64,000 nucleotides of DNA from Biomphalaria glabrata (GCF_947242115.1 NC_074728.1:6270425-6334424), one strand, 5' to 3'; counted from the stretch's first letter, positions 30,210 to 41,985 are shown. Translations and numbers: made by a program. Notes: generated by a model from the sequence alone, not told the origin.

Positions 30210-33200
30210 TGTTGATATGGTGCGCAAAGGTGCACGCGTTCAATATAATAAAGTATCATTCTCCGCCATGACACTAATGGTTGTTGTTTGTTTATTGCTG
30301 ACTGTGAACCTAGATCATAATTAACATGGTGGCAGCGGTGTATTAATGATCAGAGGTAATCATTAATCAGTATATAAAGGTTAATTGTTTGCAATAATAA
30401 ATAGACAACAATTCAAGGCTACGCCGTGCAATGGCAGCTAGAAATTTCCTTCCTGTACCCGAGCCGCTCGAGGTAGAAGGAAACATGGCCGCTAATTGGC
30501 AAAAGTTTCACCGGAGCTGGCGAAACTATGAGTTAGCTATTAAATTGTCGGAAGAATCAGAGGAGGTCAGAGTGGCCACCTTTCTAACAATTATAGGAAC
30601 AAAAGCGATGGACATATATGATGGTCTTGAAATTGAGAAGGGAAAAGAAAGAAAGATGGAAGAAATAGTGAACAAATTTGAAAGTTTTTGTATTGGAAAA
30701 ACGAATGAAACTTATGAGCGCTATGTGTTCAATACGCGTGAACAGCAAGAAGGCGAGGACATTGAAAAGTACATAACAAATCTGAGAAGACTAGCAAAAA
30801 CGTGTAGTTTTGAACGCCTGGAAAATAGCTTGATTAGAGACAGAGTAGTTCTTGGTATTAGACATGAATGCCTCAAAATGAAATTGCTACAAGATAGTAG
30901 TCTCACATTGGAAAGGTGCAGAGATATTTGCAGAGCATACGAGACCGCCAACAAACAGTTGAGACAAATACAAGCCGACCCTCCAATCATTGAGAAAGTA
31001 TCAACACCTTCAAGAACAAACATTCAGAAAGGTAAATGCAGGTATTGTGGAAGGATTCACGAATACATTAAAGAAAAGTGCCCTGCATGGGGTAAAATGT
31101 GCCTAGCATGCAAGGGGAGACATCATTTTGCTGTGATGTGCAAAAAGAAAATTCAGCAGGTGTCAGATGATATGTCTAACGATGAAAGACAGCTACAGTC
31201 GGACACAAGAGATGATGTCATGATGGTAAAAAATGAATGGGTGATGTCTTTGGAGAACCACAAAACGAAAAGGATGACAGCAGTTATGACAGTAAATGGT
31301 CACCGTGTAAGGTTTCAAATGGATAGTGGAGCTGATGTAAATACCATCCAGGAAAAATACGTAAATAAGAATCAGATAGAAAAGGCAACGCAAAGATTAC
31401 TAATGTGGAATAAGACTGAAATGAGACCCATAGGGAATGCCACTCTAACGACGAGAAATGAGAAAACTAACGAAACATTTGAGGTGGAATATATAGTTGT
31501 ACCAAATAATCTAGCATGCCTTCTAGGTCATGAAACTTTAACAAGAATGAAGTTAATCAAAGTCAATAAAGATAGGTTCATAGCATCAGTAGTGAATAAC
31601 CAAGAAGAAGACTATAGTCCAAAGTTTACTGGTGATTTGGGTGACTTAGGAGAAGTGTCTTTAAAGATTGATAGCAGCATTAAGCCCAAGGTTCTGCCGT
31701 GTAGAAAGATCCCTATTGCTTTACAAGAAAGAGTTAAGGAGGAGTTAAAGACCCTAGTGCAGAGAGGAATCATAGAACCAGTGATAGAGCCTACAGAGTG
31801 GGTGAGTCAGATGGCAATTGTGGAAAAAGCTAATGGAAAAATTAGGATCTGCATAGATCCACAAGCCCTGAATAAAGTTTTACTAAGGGAATTCTATAAT
31901 CTTGCTACTTTAGATGACATATTGGCAGATTTGAACGATGCCAAAATATTCAGCAAATTGGATGTGCAAGAAGCTTTCTGGCATGTCAGACTAGACACAG
32001 CGTCATCTAATTTGACAGCAATGATAACCCCTTTTGGTAGATACAAATGGAAACGATTACCATTTGGACTGAAAGTGAGTTCAGAAATTTTTCAGAGACG
32101 ATTAAATCTAGCACTAGAAGGACTGAAAGGCTGTTTCAATTACGTTGATGATATTATAGTGGTAGGAAGAGGAAGAACGAAAGAAGAAGCACTCAGAAAT
32201 CATGATATTAACCTAAGAGAACTGATGAAGAGATGTCAAGAAAAGAAGATTAAACTGAACCATGAAAAGTCTGTTTTTAGAACAGCTGAGATTAATTTTT
32301 TGGGTCATATTATTACAGAAGCAGGAATAAAACCAGACCCGAACAAAGTATCTGTGATTTTGAGTTTGAATGCTCCAAAAGATATTTCATCAGTCCGAAG
32401 ATTCTGTGGCATGGTTCAATATCTTGCAAGATTTGTTCCAGATTTGTCGACAGATTTACAGCCCATAACAGAGTTGATCAGAAAGAACACACCATTTGTT
32501 TGGTCTGATCAATGCACACGAGCTTTCAACAAGATAAAACAGAAAATATCGACTCATGGCACATTGATATATTTTGACCCTAACAAAGAGCTTACATTAC
32601 AAGCAGATAGTAGCCAAAATGGGTTAGGAGCAGCGTTATTACAAGATGGCAGTCCAATAGCATATGCTTCTAGATCATTAACTGATACTCAGAAAAGATG
32701 GGCACAGATTGAAAAAGAATTGTTAGCAGTGGTTGTTGGTTTGGAACGTTTTGACCAGTATACGTATGGCAGGACAGTTATAGTTCAGAATGACCATAAA
32801 CCACTGGAAAACATCCTTCAAAAACCACTCAGTTCTGCTCCGAGAAGGCTACAAAGTCTAATGATGCGTCTTTATCGTTACGATATCCAGTTTCAATATG
32901 TCAAAGGCAAAAATTTGTTCATAGCTGATACTTTGAGTAGAGACCCATCAGAGGAAAAGAGTGATATCCCTGATGTTTGTGTCAATACAGTCGGACTGGC
33001 AATACCAGATGCAGTGCTGGAGAAAGTCAGAATCGAGACAGAGAAAGATAGAACAATGCAAACACTTATTCAGTATATCCTAAATGGATGGCCAGACAAA
33101 CATAATAGTTTACCTGAACTCAAACAATATTTTTCACTAAGAGACATGTTAACATACGAAGACGGACTCCTGTTGAAAGGAGAACAAATAATCATACCGA

Positions 33201-34561
33201 TATCACTTCGCAAGGAAATAGAAGAAAAACTCCATGCAGCACATCTGGGAGTAGACTCAATGAAAAGAAAAGCAAAAGAAACAGTTTTCTGGCCTGGATT
33301 ATCAGCTCGAATACAGGAAATAGCCAACTCATGCTACATTTGTAAGAAAAATAAACCAGCAAACCAGAGAGAAGAATTAATACATCACGAAATAGGTTCT
33401 AATCCGTGGGACAAGATTGGAATTGATTTATTTCAAATGTGTGACCAACAATATCTAGCCATAGTGGACTATTATTCAAATTTCATAGAGGTAGAAAACA
33501 TGCAGTTGACAACAACACACGCAATTATAAAGAAACTGAAAGTTTTATTTGCAAGATATGGGGTGCCCAAAGTTTGTATATCTGATAGCGGACCTCAGTT
33601 CACATCGGAATATTTTTCCAAATTTATGATGGAATGGGGAGTGACTCATTTGAAATCTTCTCCAGGACACCATCAATCCAATGGAAAAGCTGAGTCAGCA
33701 GTTAAAATTTTGAAGAACATAATGAAGAAATCTCGAGAATCAAAGTCAGATGCTTATGAAGCACTTCTGGAATCTAGAAATACTCCAAGGCAAGACACAA
33801 ATCTAAGCCCAGTTCAGATGTTTTTTGGTCGGATGACTCGAACACTGATACCAAACAAAAGGAGTAACATTAAGATTTCTACATGTCAAGAGAACATTAT
33901 GAGAAGGAAAGAAAAAGGTCAGATGAGTGTAAAAACATCTTATGATAAGAGGTCAAGAAATTTAAGTCAGCTGAAAACTGGACAGATGGTCTATTTCCAA
34001 TCTCCTAATGACCCTACATGGAGACGTGGAAGAATCCAGTCTCAAGTCAATCAGAGAGCTTACATTATTCGAGGTGACAATGGTGCAGTGTACCAAAGAA
34101 ACAGAGTGCATATTAACCCGAACAGAGAAACAGAAGAAGATATATTTCCCGATACTGATAACAACATACAGGACAATAGAACTCAGGATCAACACGTTCG
34201 CCACTCATCAACTCATCATTCCCTGCGACCAAGGGATCAGTTGAAGAAACCGACAAGATTCAATGACTATGTGTCTTAATGAACTATTGAATGTTGATTT
34301 TTAAATGTGATATGTTTCATATTGATTGAAGCGTATACATGTATGTTACGTTTAGTTGTTTATGTTGTTGTTGTTTTATTTTTTTTCTATGATACTCCCC
34401 GAAATGTTTTATTTTTTTTTATTTTTTTTTTAAAGAAAAGGGGATGTTGATATGGTGCGCAAAGGTGCACGCGTTCAATATAATAAAGTATCATTCTCCG
34501 CCATGACACTAATGGTTGTTGTTTGTTTATTGCTGACTGTGAACCTAGATCATAATTAACA
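30210..34561 (+). mobile_element. Ty3/Gypsy LTR retrotransposon, looks whole
   Basis: Two 117-bp LTRs, 30210-30326 and 34445-34561, read TG...CA and are identical by eye, so the insertion is recent. A primer-site-like TGGTGGCAGCGG follows the 5' LTR, and a purine tract (AAAGAAAAGGGGA) precedes the 3' LTR. The 5-bp flanks GTACC and GTACT are a near-perfect target duplication. The related family X copy at 37525-37545 shows the uninterrupted site. One gag-pol frame fills the interior. I see no break in it. Confidence 0.92.
30431..34279 (+). CDS. Gag-Pol polyprotein of the Gypsy element, 1282 aa
   Basis: A single frame with the domains in Ty3/Gypsy order. A gag region with retrotransposon-gag-like helices takes about residues 1-190. 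Then come a CCHC-like knuckle region at about 203-238, an aspartic protease with DSGADVN near 297-303, and a reverse transcriptase at about 440-610 with YVDDII. RNase H is at about 700-820. The integrase has an HHCC finger near 930-970, a D-D-E core (DLFQMC, ISDSGPQF, SNGKAESA) at about 1000-1130 and a C-terminal tail. No envelope or chromodomain is visible. Gag and pol are in one frame with no frameshift between them. This belongs to the mobile element, not to the host gene set. Confidence 0.92.
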   Translation: MAARNFLPVPEPLEVEGNMAANWQKFHRSWRNYELAIKLSEESEEVRVATFLTIIGTKAMDIYDGLEIEKGKERKMEEIVNKFESFCIGKTNETYERYVFNTREQQEGEDIEKYITNLRRLAKTCSFERLENSLIRDRVVLGIRHECLKMKLLQDSSLTLERCRDICRAYETANKQLRQIQADPPIIEKVSTPSRTNIQKGKCRYCGRIHEYIKEKCPAWGKMCLACKGRHHFAVMCKKKIQQVSDDMSNDERQLQSDTRDDVMMVKNEWVMSLENHKTKRMTAVMTVNGHRVRFQMDSGADVNTIQEKYVNKNQIEKATQRLLMWNKTEMRPIGNATLTTRNEKTNETFEVEYIVVPNNLACLLGHETLTRMKLIKVNKDRFIASVVNNQEEDYSPKFTGDLGDLGEVSLKIDSSIKPKVLPCRKIPIALQERVKEELKTLVQRGIIEPVIEPTEWVSQMAIVEKANGKIRICIDPQALNKVLLREFYNLATLDDILADLNDAKIFSKLDVQEAFWHVRLDTASSNLTAMITPFGRYKWKRLPFGLKVSSEIFQRRLNLALEGLKGCFNYVDDIIVVGRGRTKEEALRNHDINLRELMKRCQEKKIKLNHEKSVFRTAEINFLGHIITEAGIKPDPNKVSVILSLNAPKDISSVRRFCGMVQYLARFVPDLSTDLQPITELIRKNTPFVWSDQCTRAFNKIKQKISTHGTLIYFDPNKELTLQADSSQNGLGAALLQDGSPIAYASRSLTDTQKRWAQIEKELLAVVVGLERFDQYTYGRTVIVQNDHKPLENILQKPLSSAPRRLQSLMMRLYRYDIQFQYVKGKNLFIADTLSRDPSEEKSDIPDVCVNTVGLAIPDAVLEKVRIETEKDRTMQTLIQYILNGWPDKHNSLPELKQYFSLRDMLTYEDGLLLKGEQIIIPISLRKEIEEKLHAAHLGVDSMKRKAKETVFWPGLSARIQEIANSCYICKKNKPANQREELIHHEIGSNPWDKIGIDLFQMCDQQYLAIVDYYSNFIEVENMQLTTTHAIIKKLKVLFARYGVPKVCISDSGPQFTSEYFSKFMMEWGVTHLKSSPGHHQSNGKAESAVKILKNIMKKSRESKSDAYEALLESRNTPRQDTNLSPVQMFFGRMTRTLIPNKRSNIKISTCQENIMRRKEKGQMSVKTSYDKRSRNLSQLKTGQMVYFQSPNDPTWRRGRIQSQVNQRAYIIRGDNGAVYQRNRVHINPNRETEEDIFPDTDNNIQDNRTQDQHVRHSSTHHSLRPRDQLKKPTRFNDYVS

Positions 34562-35530
34562 GTACTCAAGAAACATTCCTGCCTAGTTTTATCAAGATTG
34601 GTCAAGCGGTTTTGATGTCTATAAGTAACATACATCCATACATACATCTCACATTCTACTTTATAATATAGACTAGACATATGTTACCCCCGACCCGCGG
34701 GTCTTTATTTGCGCATTACTTTCGATATAGTCACTGAGAGTGTTTTGTAAACAATTAAACGAAATAATAATGTAATAAGTAAAGCGAATGTGTCAATGTA
34801 AAAATAGTGTGAATGAATCTATCAAATCAAAATAGCTAGATCTAATAGGCTTAATTAAATCCATTTTTTTTTTCAAATTAAAACATTTGCTTGTAGGCCT
34901 ACATATATTTGATTAAAATTTGAGATGAATAGACTAAATTTTGTATGTTCATGTGTATAAAGTATAAAGTAGATCTTGAGGTAGACGTAGATCTAAATCT
35001 ACACTAATCTAGAGTTCTGTGCTGCGCATGCGTGACCTTTTTTCATGAATGAATATAGGCCTATCTCAACACGGCTACGCAGCTTTAGCGAACAGCGAAC
35101 GAATGTATTAAAAATGCTTTAGAAAAACAAATTTGAATGTTAATTTGATTAAAATATCAAATGAATGGACAATAATTAGTATGTTTATGTGTTAAAGCAT
35201 AAAACTATCTTTGCGAAAAGAAGTTTTATCATCTTAGAGTTCAGTAAGAGTTTTAGACCTAGGCCTAGGAATAGACTCAGACCTCAGAAGAGAGATGTGT
35301 TAATGTGTAACCATTTGGTAATGTCTAATGAAAGAATGTTCGCCAGGAAATCTGTAGATATCAGGAACTAATTTATGTAAAAAATGCTTTTGAATAATCT
35401 AGTGGATTGGATTTATATGTATGTTAAACTTAGCTAATGATCCTTTCACGTTATTTCTCTTTCGCTACGAAAATAAAATTAGGTTTGCGAAAATGGGTTT
35501 ACCCGAAGTCGATACATTCTTATCTATTAA

Positions 35531-36816
35531 AGGGTAACTCCGATGGTTTTGACAATTTTTGATATAATATGTGTTTTGATTTATAGATAATGAATATATT
35601 ATTCTTTTTTTTTTATTTGCAAGAATAACTTAGTAATTGATGTTTTTGTGACATAATTTTTCTGCGCATCCAAAACAGTCAGATTTTCACTGAATTTCTG
35701 TGTGACGTCACGACGGTGCACTCAAATCCTATTGATACTCATTGATAGGGAGGCGAAAAAGAAATTATCTTTGATAAAAAAAAAATTTTCGTTATTACAT
35801 CATTAAAATACTTTAAAAGAAATTTCTAATGGTGTATAAATTATGACTGTATGTTTGACCGTAATAAAATTATGATTTTTTTGTGCTGTTTCGACCTAAC
35901 ATTGGTTGACATGGAAAAAGTGATGAGAGAGCTTGACGCTGGCTCAGCCGGCGAGACACACCCCCAAGGTCAATAGTTAAAAAGTTGGAATTGAGTTTCG
36001 TAGACGATAGATCTACTTATTAAATAAGAAATTTAATAGTAGATCTAGTATTCGTAGTAAATTTCTAGCTCACAAATCTGATTTCATTTATATTTATGAA
36101 CTTCAGTTGTTTAAAATGTCTCAGTAGTATCATTAATTGAATTCTTTGGCCTGGAAATCCAATGTATTGTTGGTACTGCACCTGGTATTAACTTCAATTT
36201 TTTTTTAAATGCCATTTCCACAGCAATAAAGTTGCTGAAACAGCTTCTCTCAAAATGGTTTGAGCACAAACAGGAATTAGCTAATGCCTTTGTAAAATAT
36301 TTGCTCTTCAGGCGAATAAATTTTCCCTTTAAAACTTCATCTCTTGGAAACAAATGAAAAGAGACACTAATTTCTGTATCAGCATACTTGCTGATTTTAT
36401 CTTTGTGATTGGAACTACTGCAACAAGCTGAAGAACAGTATTTAATTTTCTTCAAGTAGAAATAGAGGTTTATAAACAATGACCGATTATAAATCAACGT
36501 GGAGACTAGATCTAGCTGTGAAGCGTAACAATAAATGCGATCCGATAGGTCTAGATCTAGACTAGAGAGTTTATTGGTTATATGGTCTAGATCTATATTT
36601 AGCCAGCACCTTCGTGACGTCACGTTTTTAAAAACTAAAAACATCTCGCAGAACCCCGTTTTTTGGGGGGCGTGGAGAATTTTCTGTCTAATTTATTAAA
36701 TATAAAATTTTCCGAGCATTTAAATAAAAAATGATATAATGTTTACTATTACAACTTTTTACGCAGAATTTAAATATGTCAATAACTAAAATTTGAAAAA
36801 CTATCGGAGTTTCCCT
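35531..36816 (-). mobile_element. Kolobok-like DNA transposon with a THAP domain
   Basis: Inverted ends AGGGTAACTCCGATGG and CTATCGGAGTTTCCCT are flanked by TTAA at 35527-35530 and 36817-36820. The family X copy at about 29485-29500 shows the site without it. The minus strand (about 36440-36160) encodes a THAP zinc finger: CC...FHLFPRDEVLKGKF, then CSNHFERSCF and the AVPTIHW end. TTAA duplication plus a THAP domain is the combination known for Kolobok transposons. No DDE catalytic part is visible, so at 1286 bp this is a shortened copy. Confidence 0.75.
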
Positions 36817-37632
36817 TTAAAAACGAAAAGAGCGATAGCTTTGTTAAATGAATGGGATTATAAAGTGAACAATTAAACGAAATTATATTTAGTACGCGAT
36901 TCATGAATGAATATAGATCTAGGCCTATCTCAACTCGGCTTCGCAGCTTTCGTAGGCGAATGTAGCTTTAGAAAACCAAATTTGAATGTTTATTTGATCA
37001 AAATATGAAATGAATGGACTTTAATTAATATGTTTATGTGTTAAAGTATAAAACTATCTGTGCGAAGAGAAGTTTTATCATCTTAGAGTTGAATTAGAGT
37101 TTTAGATCTAGGGATGGGATTATAAAGTAAACAATTAAACGAATTAATATTTAGTACGCGATTCATTACGGAATTGTCTAATGAAAGAATGTTCGTCAGG
37201 AAATCTGTAATCACAGATATAAGGAACTAATTAATGTAAAAAATGCTTTTGAAACACAAAATTGAAGGTTAATTTTATTATATAATGAAATCAATGGATC
37301 TTCTTTTGTCTTTTCATGTGTCAAAGTAAAAAACTATCTGCGCAAAGTGTATTTCTTAAAATTAAATCTAGGTCTAAATCCTTTCTATCTTTTCTAATGT
37401 CAACATTGTAGACATGGCCTAGATCCATAAAATACTATAGCTGTAATAGAGTCGGACAACATTATTTTTTTTTAGGGTCTTACGTTTGTTTTAGGGCTAC
37501 AATACATACACTATGGTCTAAGTTGGTACCCAAGAAACATTCCTGCCAAGTTTTATCAAGATTGGTCAAGCGGTTTTGATGTCTATAAGTAACATACATA
37601 CATACCCCTCACATTCTACTTTATAATATAGA

Positions 37633-37826
37633 TGTGCGATTAGACATATTTTTACCAATTGTTTGTTGTTTAGTATTTAGCTTTCTTAATGCGCTATGAT
37701 CCTATCACTTGTCTGGACTAGTGGTGAAAGGGGAAGGGAAGAATGGGTATCTTGGAGAATGTGTATATAATCCTTTCTTCTTTAATCTCTGCTTAATCAG
37801 AGATTGGGTGTGGGAGAAATAATGTG
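37633..37826. repeat. Left-arm segment of dispersed family G
   Basis: It matches 60993-61178 inverted (AACAAACAATTGGTAAAAA, TAAGAAAGCTAAATAC, CAGAGATTAAAGAAG-type words). It marks where arm sequence resumes between two inserted blocks. Confidence 0.75.
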
Positions 37827-37828
37827 TG

Positions 37829-40800
37829 TGTTGTGTATTTATGTTTCCTGTTGTGTGTTGTGAACTGATCTGTTCTAGTGTGTCAAAATGTCATGCTTGT
37901 GTGTGTGTAGGCCTACTGTGTTATTGTGAACTGTTTTGTCATTCTTGTTCAATAAGGCCTAGCATCAAGACATGTCTTCCTGTAGTATTTTATTAGGTCA
38001 CTACAATTTATTGATCAAGAATCTTGTGGATTAATTGTGCTTCGAACTTTAATTCTGGATCGTCTTCTAAAACCTGAAAGATTGGTGGTGGATCCTAATG
38101 ATCCGGACGCACAAAGGTTCTGGACGCACTGGCTTCACACATTCAAAAAATTCGCATTAAAACTAGCTGTATCAGAAGGTGAGAAGTTCGATCTGCTATG
38201 TAACTTTATCTCACATGCTGTGTATGATTTGATATCTGACTGTGCTTACTTTGAAACTGCTGTAAACACACTAAATGGACTATGTCAAACAAACCAATGA
38301 GGTTTATGCTCGCTATCTCCTATCCAATTGTAAAGAGGAAACAGGACAGAGTGTTGACAGGTATATTCAAAAATTGAGATTGCTAGCTAAAGACTGCCAT
38401 TTCAGAGCAGTGACTGCCCTCGAAAACCAGAACGAGGCCATCAGAGACGCATTCATTAGTGGCATGTCATCACCAGAGATTAGGCAGAGACTTTTAGAGT
38501 ACTCATCTCTGGACCTCGCAAAGTCATTGGAGGTAGCTAGATCTCTTGAGATGGCACAGACACATTCTGTGACATATAACTCGCAACAAGCCACTACTTT
38601 TTCAAAGACCACAAGCACAACAATCCACTACGTCGGAATTGCCGCTTTGCTCTGCTGTAGAAGACACGATGGATTCGACACCCGGTACCATAGCTGCAGC
38701 TCAAGGCAAGTGCTACTTTTGTGGAGGTGCTATCCACTCTCGTAACAAATGCCCCGCTAAAGATGCAATCTGCAATAAATGCGGTAAAAAGGGACACTAC
38801 AAAAAGGCATGCAAATCAAAACTTACTACAGTTTACAGACATAACTCTGATTCAGCGGCGTATACAATAACAGCCGCCTCTTCGTTTTCTCTATCTCGTG
38901 CTGTAATGAAAATACAAGTTAACAACCTTTGATGTCCTCATCGATACAGGTAGTTCGGACAGTTACATTTCTGCATCGGCTGTCAGAAAGTATATATTCA
39001 AAACTTTTCACTCATCAAAACTATGGCCAACACGAACCTAACTGGTTTTACTCGAGGCCATGTTAATGCTGACATTAAGAGTAAAGGTTCCACTTATAAA
39101 GACTTCAAGCTACAGATTGTTTGAGATGTTATTTTAGGCCATGACTTCCTTGAACAACATGAGAGTATACAGATCACTTTTCAGGGGCCTAAACCATCAA
39201 TGGTCTTTAATGGAATGAAAGCTGCTAATGTCGAACCCGCTCTTCTTTTCCAAAATATGCTTCAAGAGTGTCGACCTATCGCCACAAAATCCAGACGTTA
39301 TTCTGCAAACGACACTCTATTCATCAATTCAGAAGTTGAGAGACTCTTAAAAGATGGCATCATTGAGCCCTGGTCGTCTGCATGGCGGGTTCAAGTCTAA
39401 TAAAAACTAACGAACAACACAAACGAAGAATGGTAGTGGACTACAGCCAAACTGTTAATAACAACTAACGAACGACACAACGAAGAATGGTAGTGGACTA
39501 CAGCCAAACTGTTAATAACAACTAACGAACGACACAACGAAGAATGGTAGTGGACTACAGCCAAACTGTTAATAACAACTAACGAACAACACAAACGAAG
39601 AATGGTAGTGGACTACAGCCAAACTGTTAATAACAACTAACGAACGACACAACGAAGAATGGTAGTGGACTACAGCCAAACTGTTAATAAGAACTAACGA
39701 ACGACACAATGAAGAATGGTAGTGGACTACAGCCAAACTGTTAATAACAACTAACGAACGACACAACGAAGAATGGTAGTGGACTACAGCCAAACTGTTA
39801 ATAAGAACTAACGAACGACACAATGAAGAATGGTAGTGGACTACAGCCAAACTGTTAATAACAACTAACGAACAACACAAACGAAGAATGGTAGTGGACT
39901 ACAGCCAAACTGTTAATAACAACTAACGAACGACACAACGAAGAATGGTAGTGGACTACAGCCAAACTGTTAATAAGAACTAACGAACGACACAATGAAG
40001 AATGGTAGTGGACTACAGCCAAACTGTTAATCGGTTCACACTTCGGGATGCTTATCCCTTACCCCGAATTGATGATATGGTCTCTCAAATAGCTAAATAT
40101 GAAATATTTAGCACCCTTGATCTTCACAACGCATACCATCAGATCCCTCTAAGGAAGACTGATCGCCCTTATACTGCCTTTGAAGCTGGAGGGAAATTAT
40201 ACCAATTCTCTAGGATACCCTTTGGAGTAACTAACGGGGTAGCCTGTTTTCAACGGACAATCGACAAGATCATAGAACAAGAGTCACTGGAGGGTACATA
40301 TGCTTATATTGATAACATCACCTTTTGTGGTAAGGACAGAGAAGAGCATGATAAAAATCTGCATACATTTCTTGGGGCTATAAAAAAATATGGCCGATGC
40401 TCTTTCTCGTGGATTCTGTGCAAGTACAACCATTCTAGGTCTTTGAAAGAACTTCACAACACTCTTTGTCACCCTGGCATAGTGCGAATGCTCCATTTTG
40501 TCCGGTCAAAGAATCTTTCGTAATCAGTTGAAGAAATAAGAACTGTGGTAAACAATTGCCCCATCTGTGCAGAGATAAAACCTCGTTTTTATCAACCATC
40601 TGCCGATAGCTTAGTAAAAGCCACATTACCATTCGAGAGACTTAATGTTGACTTTAAGGGACCACTCCCTTCTACCACTAAAAATAAATATTTATTGACA
40701 ATTATTGATGAGTACTCAAGGTTTCATTTTGCATATGCATGTCCTGACATGTCTACTCAAACAGTAATTAGATGCTTCACAAACCTATTCAGCATTTTCG

Positions 40801-41796
40801 GCACACCCTCGTATTTACATTCCGACCGGGGATCAGCCTTCATGTCTGAAGAGTTACGATCTTTCCTCAGAGGTAAAGGCATAGTAACAAGCAAAACCAC
40901 AGCATACAATGCCAAAGAGAACAGGCAAGTAGAAAAACTGAACTCGACTCTCTGAAAGTCAATTCTTCTTGTCATCAGGTCAAGAGGACTACCTAATACA
41001 CAATGGGAGCTAGCCCTAAACGACGCTCTCCATTCAATTAGATCTCTACTATGCACTGCTACAAACATGACGCCTCATGAAAGACTATTTCCCTACAAAA
41101 GAAGGTCCGCCTGTGGTGTCTCTTTGCCGACCTGGCTATCTGTTCCAGGGCCTGTCCTGATGAGAAGACATGCGAGGCAAAGCAAATATGAACAGCTGGT
41201 AGATGAAGTGGAGCTTATTGAAGCTAATCAGACAGAACTAGGCCCACATACGTCTTCCAAATGGACGGGAAGAAACTGTATCTCTACACCATTTGGCTCC
41301 GAGAGGCGAATCATCTTCAGAGACCGTAGTACATGATTTCGCTCCGAAAGACTTTGAGACATCTTCTAAGGTCTTTCTACATCACTGGCTCCTGGTAACA
41401 CTGAGACTTCTCCGGGTGTCTCCCAACACTCAGTGGCTTCTAGGGGTGACACAGATACATCTGCAGAAAACATGGTTCCACCTGCTTTAAGAGCAGAAGA
41501 AAACATTATTGAAAATGGACAAAATTCACCTGCCAGAGAAACGCCCTTACAGCACTCGTATAATCTCAGAAGTAGAGCGAAAAGAAACTAAACGGGGGGG
41601 GGGGGGTGAATGTTGTGTATTTATGTTTCCTGTTGTGTGTTGTGAACTGATCTGTTCTAGTGTGTCAAAATGTCATGGTGTCCAGGTCAGCTTGTGTGTG
41701 TGTGTACTGTGTTATTGTGAACTGTTTTGTCATTCTTGTTCAATAAAGCCTAGCATCATGACATGTCTTCCTGTAGTATTTTATTAGGTCACTACA
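37829..41796 (+). mobile_element. Second Ty3/Gypsy-type element, broken fossil
   Basis: LTRs at 37829-38005 (177 bp) and 41611-41796 (186 bp) read TGTTGTGTATTTATG...CACTACA and differ mainly by a small indel. A G-rich purine tract precedes the 3' LTR. Remains of gag with a zinc knuckle (about 38.0-38.9 kb), protease (about 38.9-39.2), reverse transcriptase (about 39.2-40.4) and integrase (about 40.5-41.0) lie in that order. It is a different lineage from the 30-kb element. It is broken in several places, at least five by my reading. The right arm lacks it. No clear target duplication is seen. Confidence 0.88.
39400..40030 (+). repeat. 57-bp minisatellite inside the Gypsy fossil, about 11 units
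   Basis: A 57-bp unit (words GAATGGTAGTGGACTAC, AGCCAAACTG and ACTAACGAACGACACAA) is repeated about eleven times, with variants ACAACACAAACG and AATAAGAAC that recur in a patterned order. The array lies within the pol region of the element at 37829-41796. Confidence 0.93.
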
Positions 41797-41829
41797 CAGA
41801 CTTTTTTACCATAAAGACAGACAGACAGA

Positions 41830-41985
41830 CAGTCTGGTTCGAATCCAGGTGAAGATTCGAATTTTTAATTCCATGATCTTTAGGGCGCCCCTGAGTCCAC
41901 CATACTAAAATGGGTATCTGACGTTAGTTGGGGAAAAGTAATGGCGGTTGGTCGTTGTTCTGGCGTACCTATGGCCGTAGACCAT
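41830..41985 (+). mobile_element. SINE family 1 fragment, left-arm copy
   Basis: B box GGTTCGAATCCAGG, then GTGAAGATTCG, CTTTAGGGCGCCCCTGAG and GTTGGGGAAAAGTAATGGC. It is truncated at both ends. The partner is at 60748-60955 in the right arm. Confidence 0.8.

Larger units (their letters stand above)
29331..37632 (+). repeat. Block of three direct copies of a dispersed repeat (family X), with insertions
   Basis: Family X starts near ACTAG..TGACATTACCCGCGG and ends near ACATTCTACTTTATAATATAG. Copy 1 is 29331-30209 plus 34562-34672, copy 2 is 34673-35389 (diverged) and copy 3 is 35390-37632. Copies 1 and 3 share about 700 bp at high identity (from AACGAAAAGAGCGATAGC on). A Gypsy element sits in copy 1 and a THAP transposon in copy 3. 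An inverted copy lies at 50690-52090. The right arm lacks the whole block. The class is unknown and I saw no coding region of its own. Confidence 0.7.

Noticed and set aside
36111-36644. Host THAP-domain gene
   Set aside because: The THAP frame lies wholly between TTAA-flanked inverted ends and is missing from the paralogous repeat copy, so it belongs to a DNA transposon.
39397-39880. Minus-strand open frames with SLAVVHYHSS repeats
   Set aside because: They come from the 57-bp array read backwards and have no independent support.
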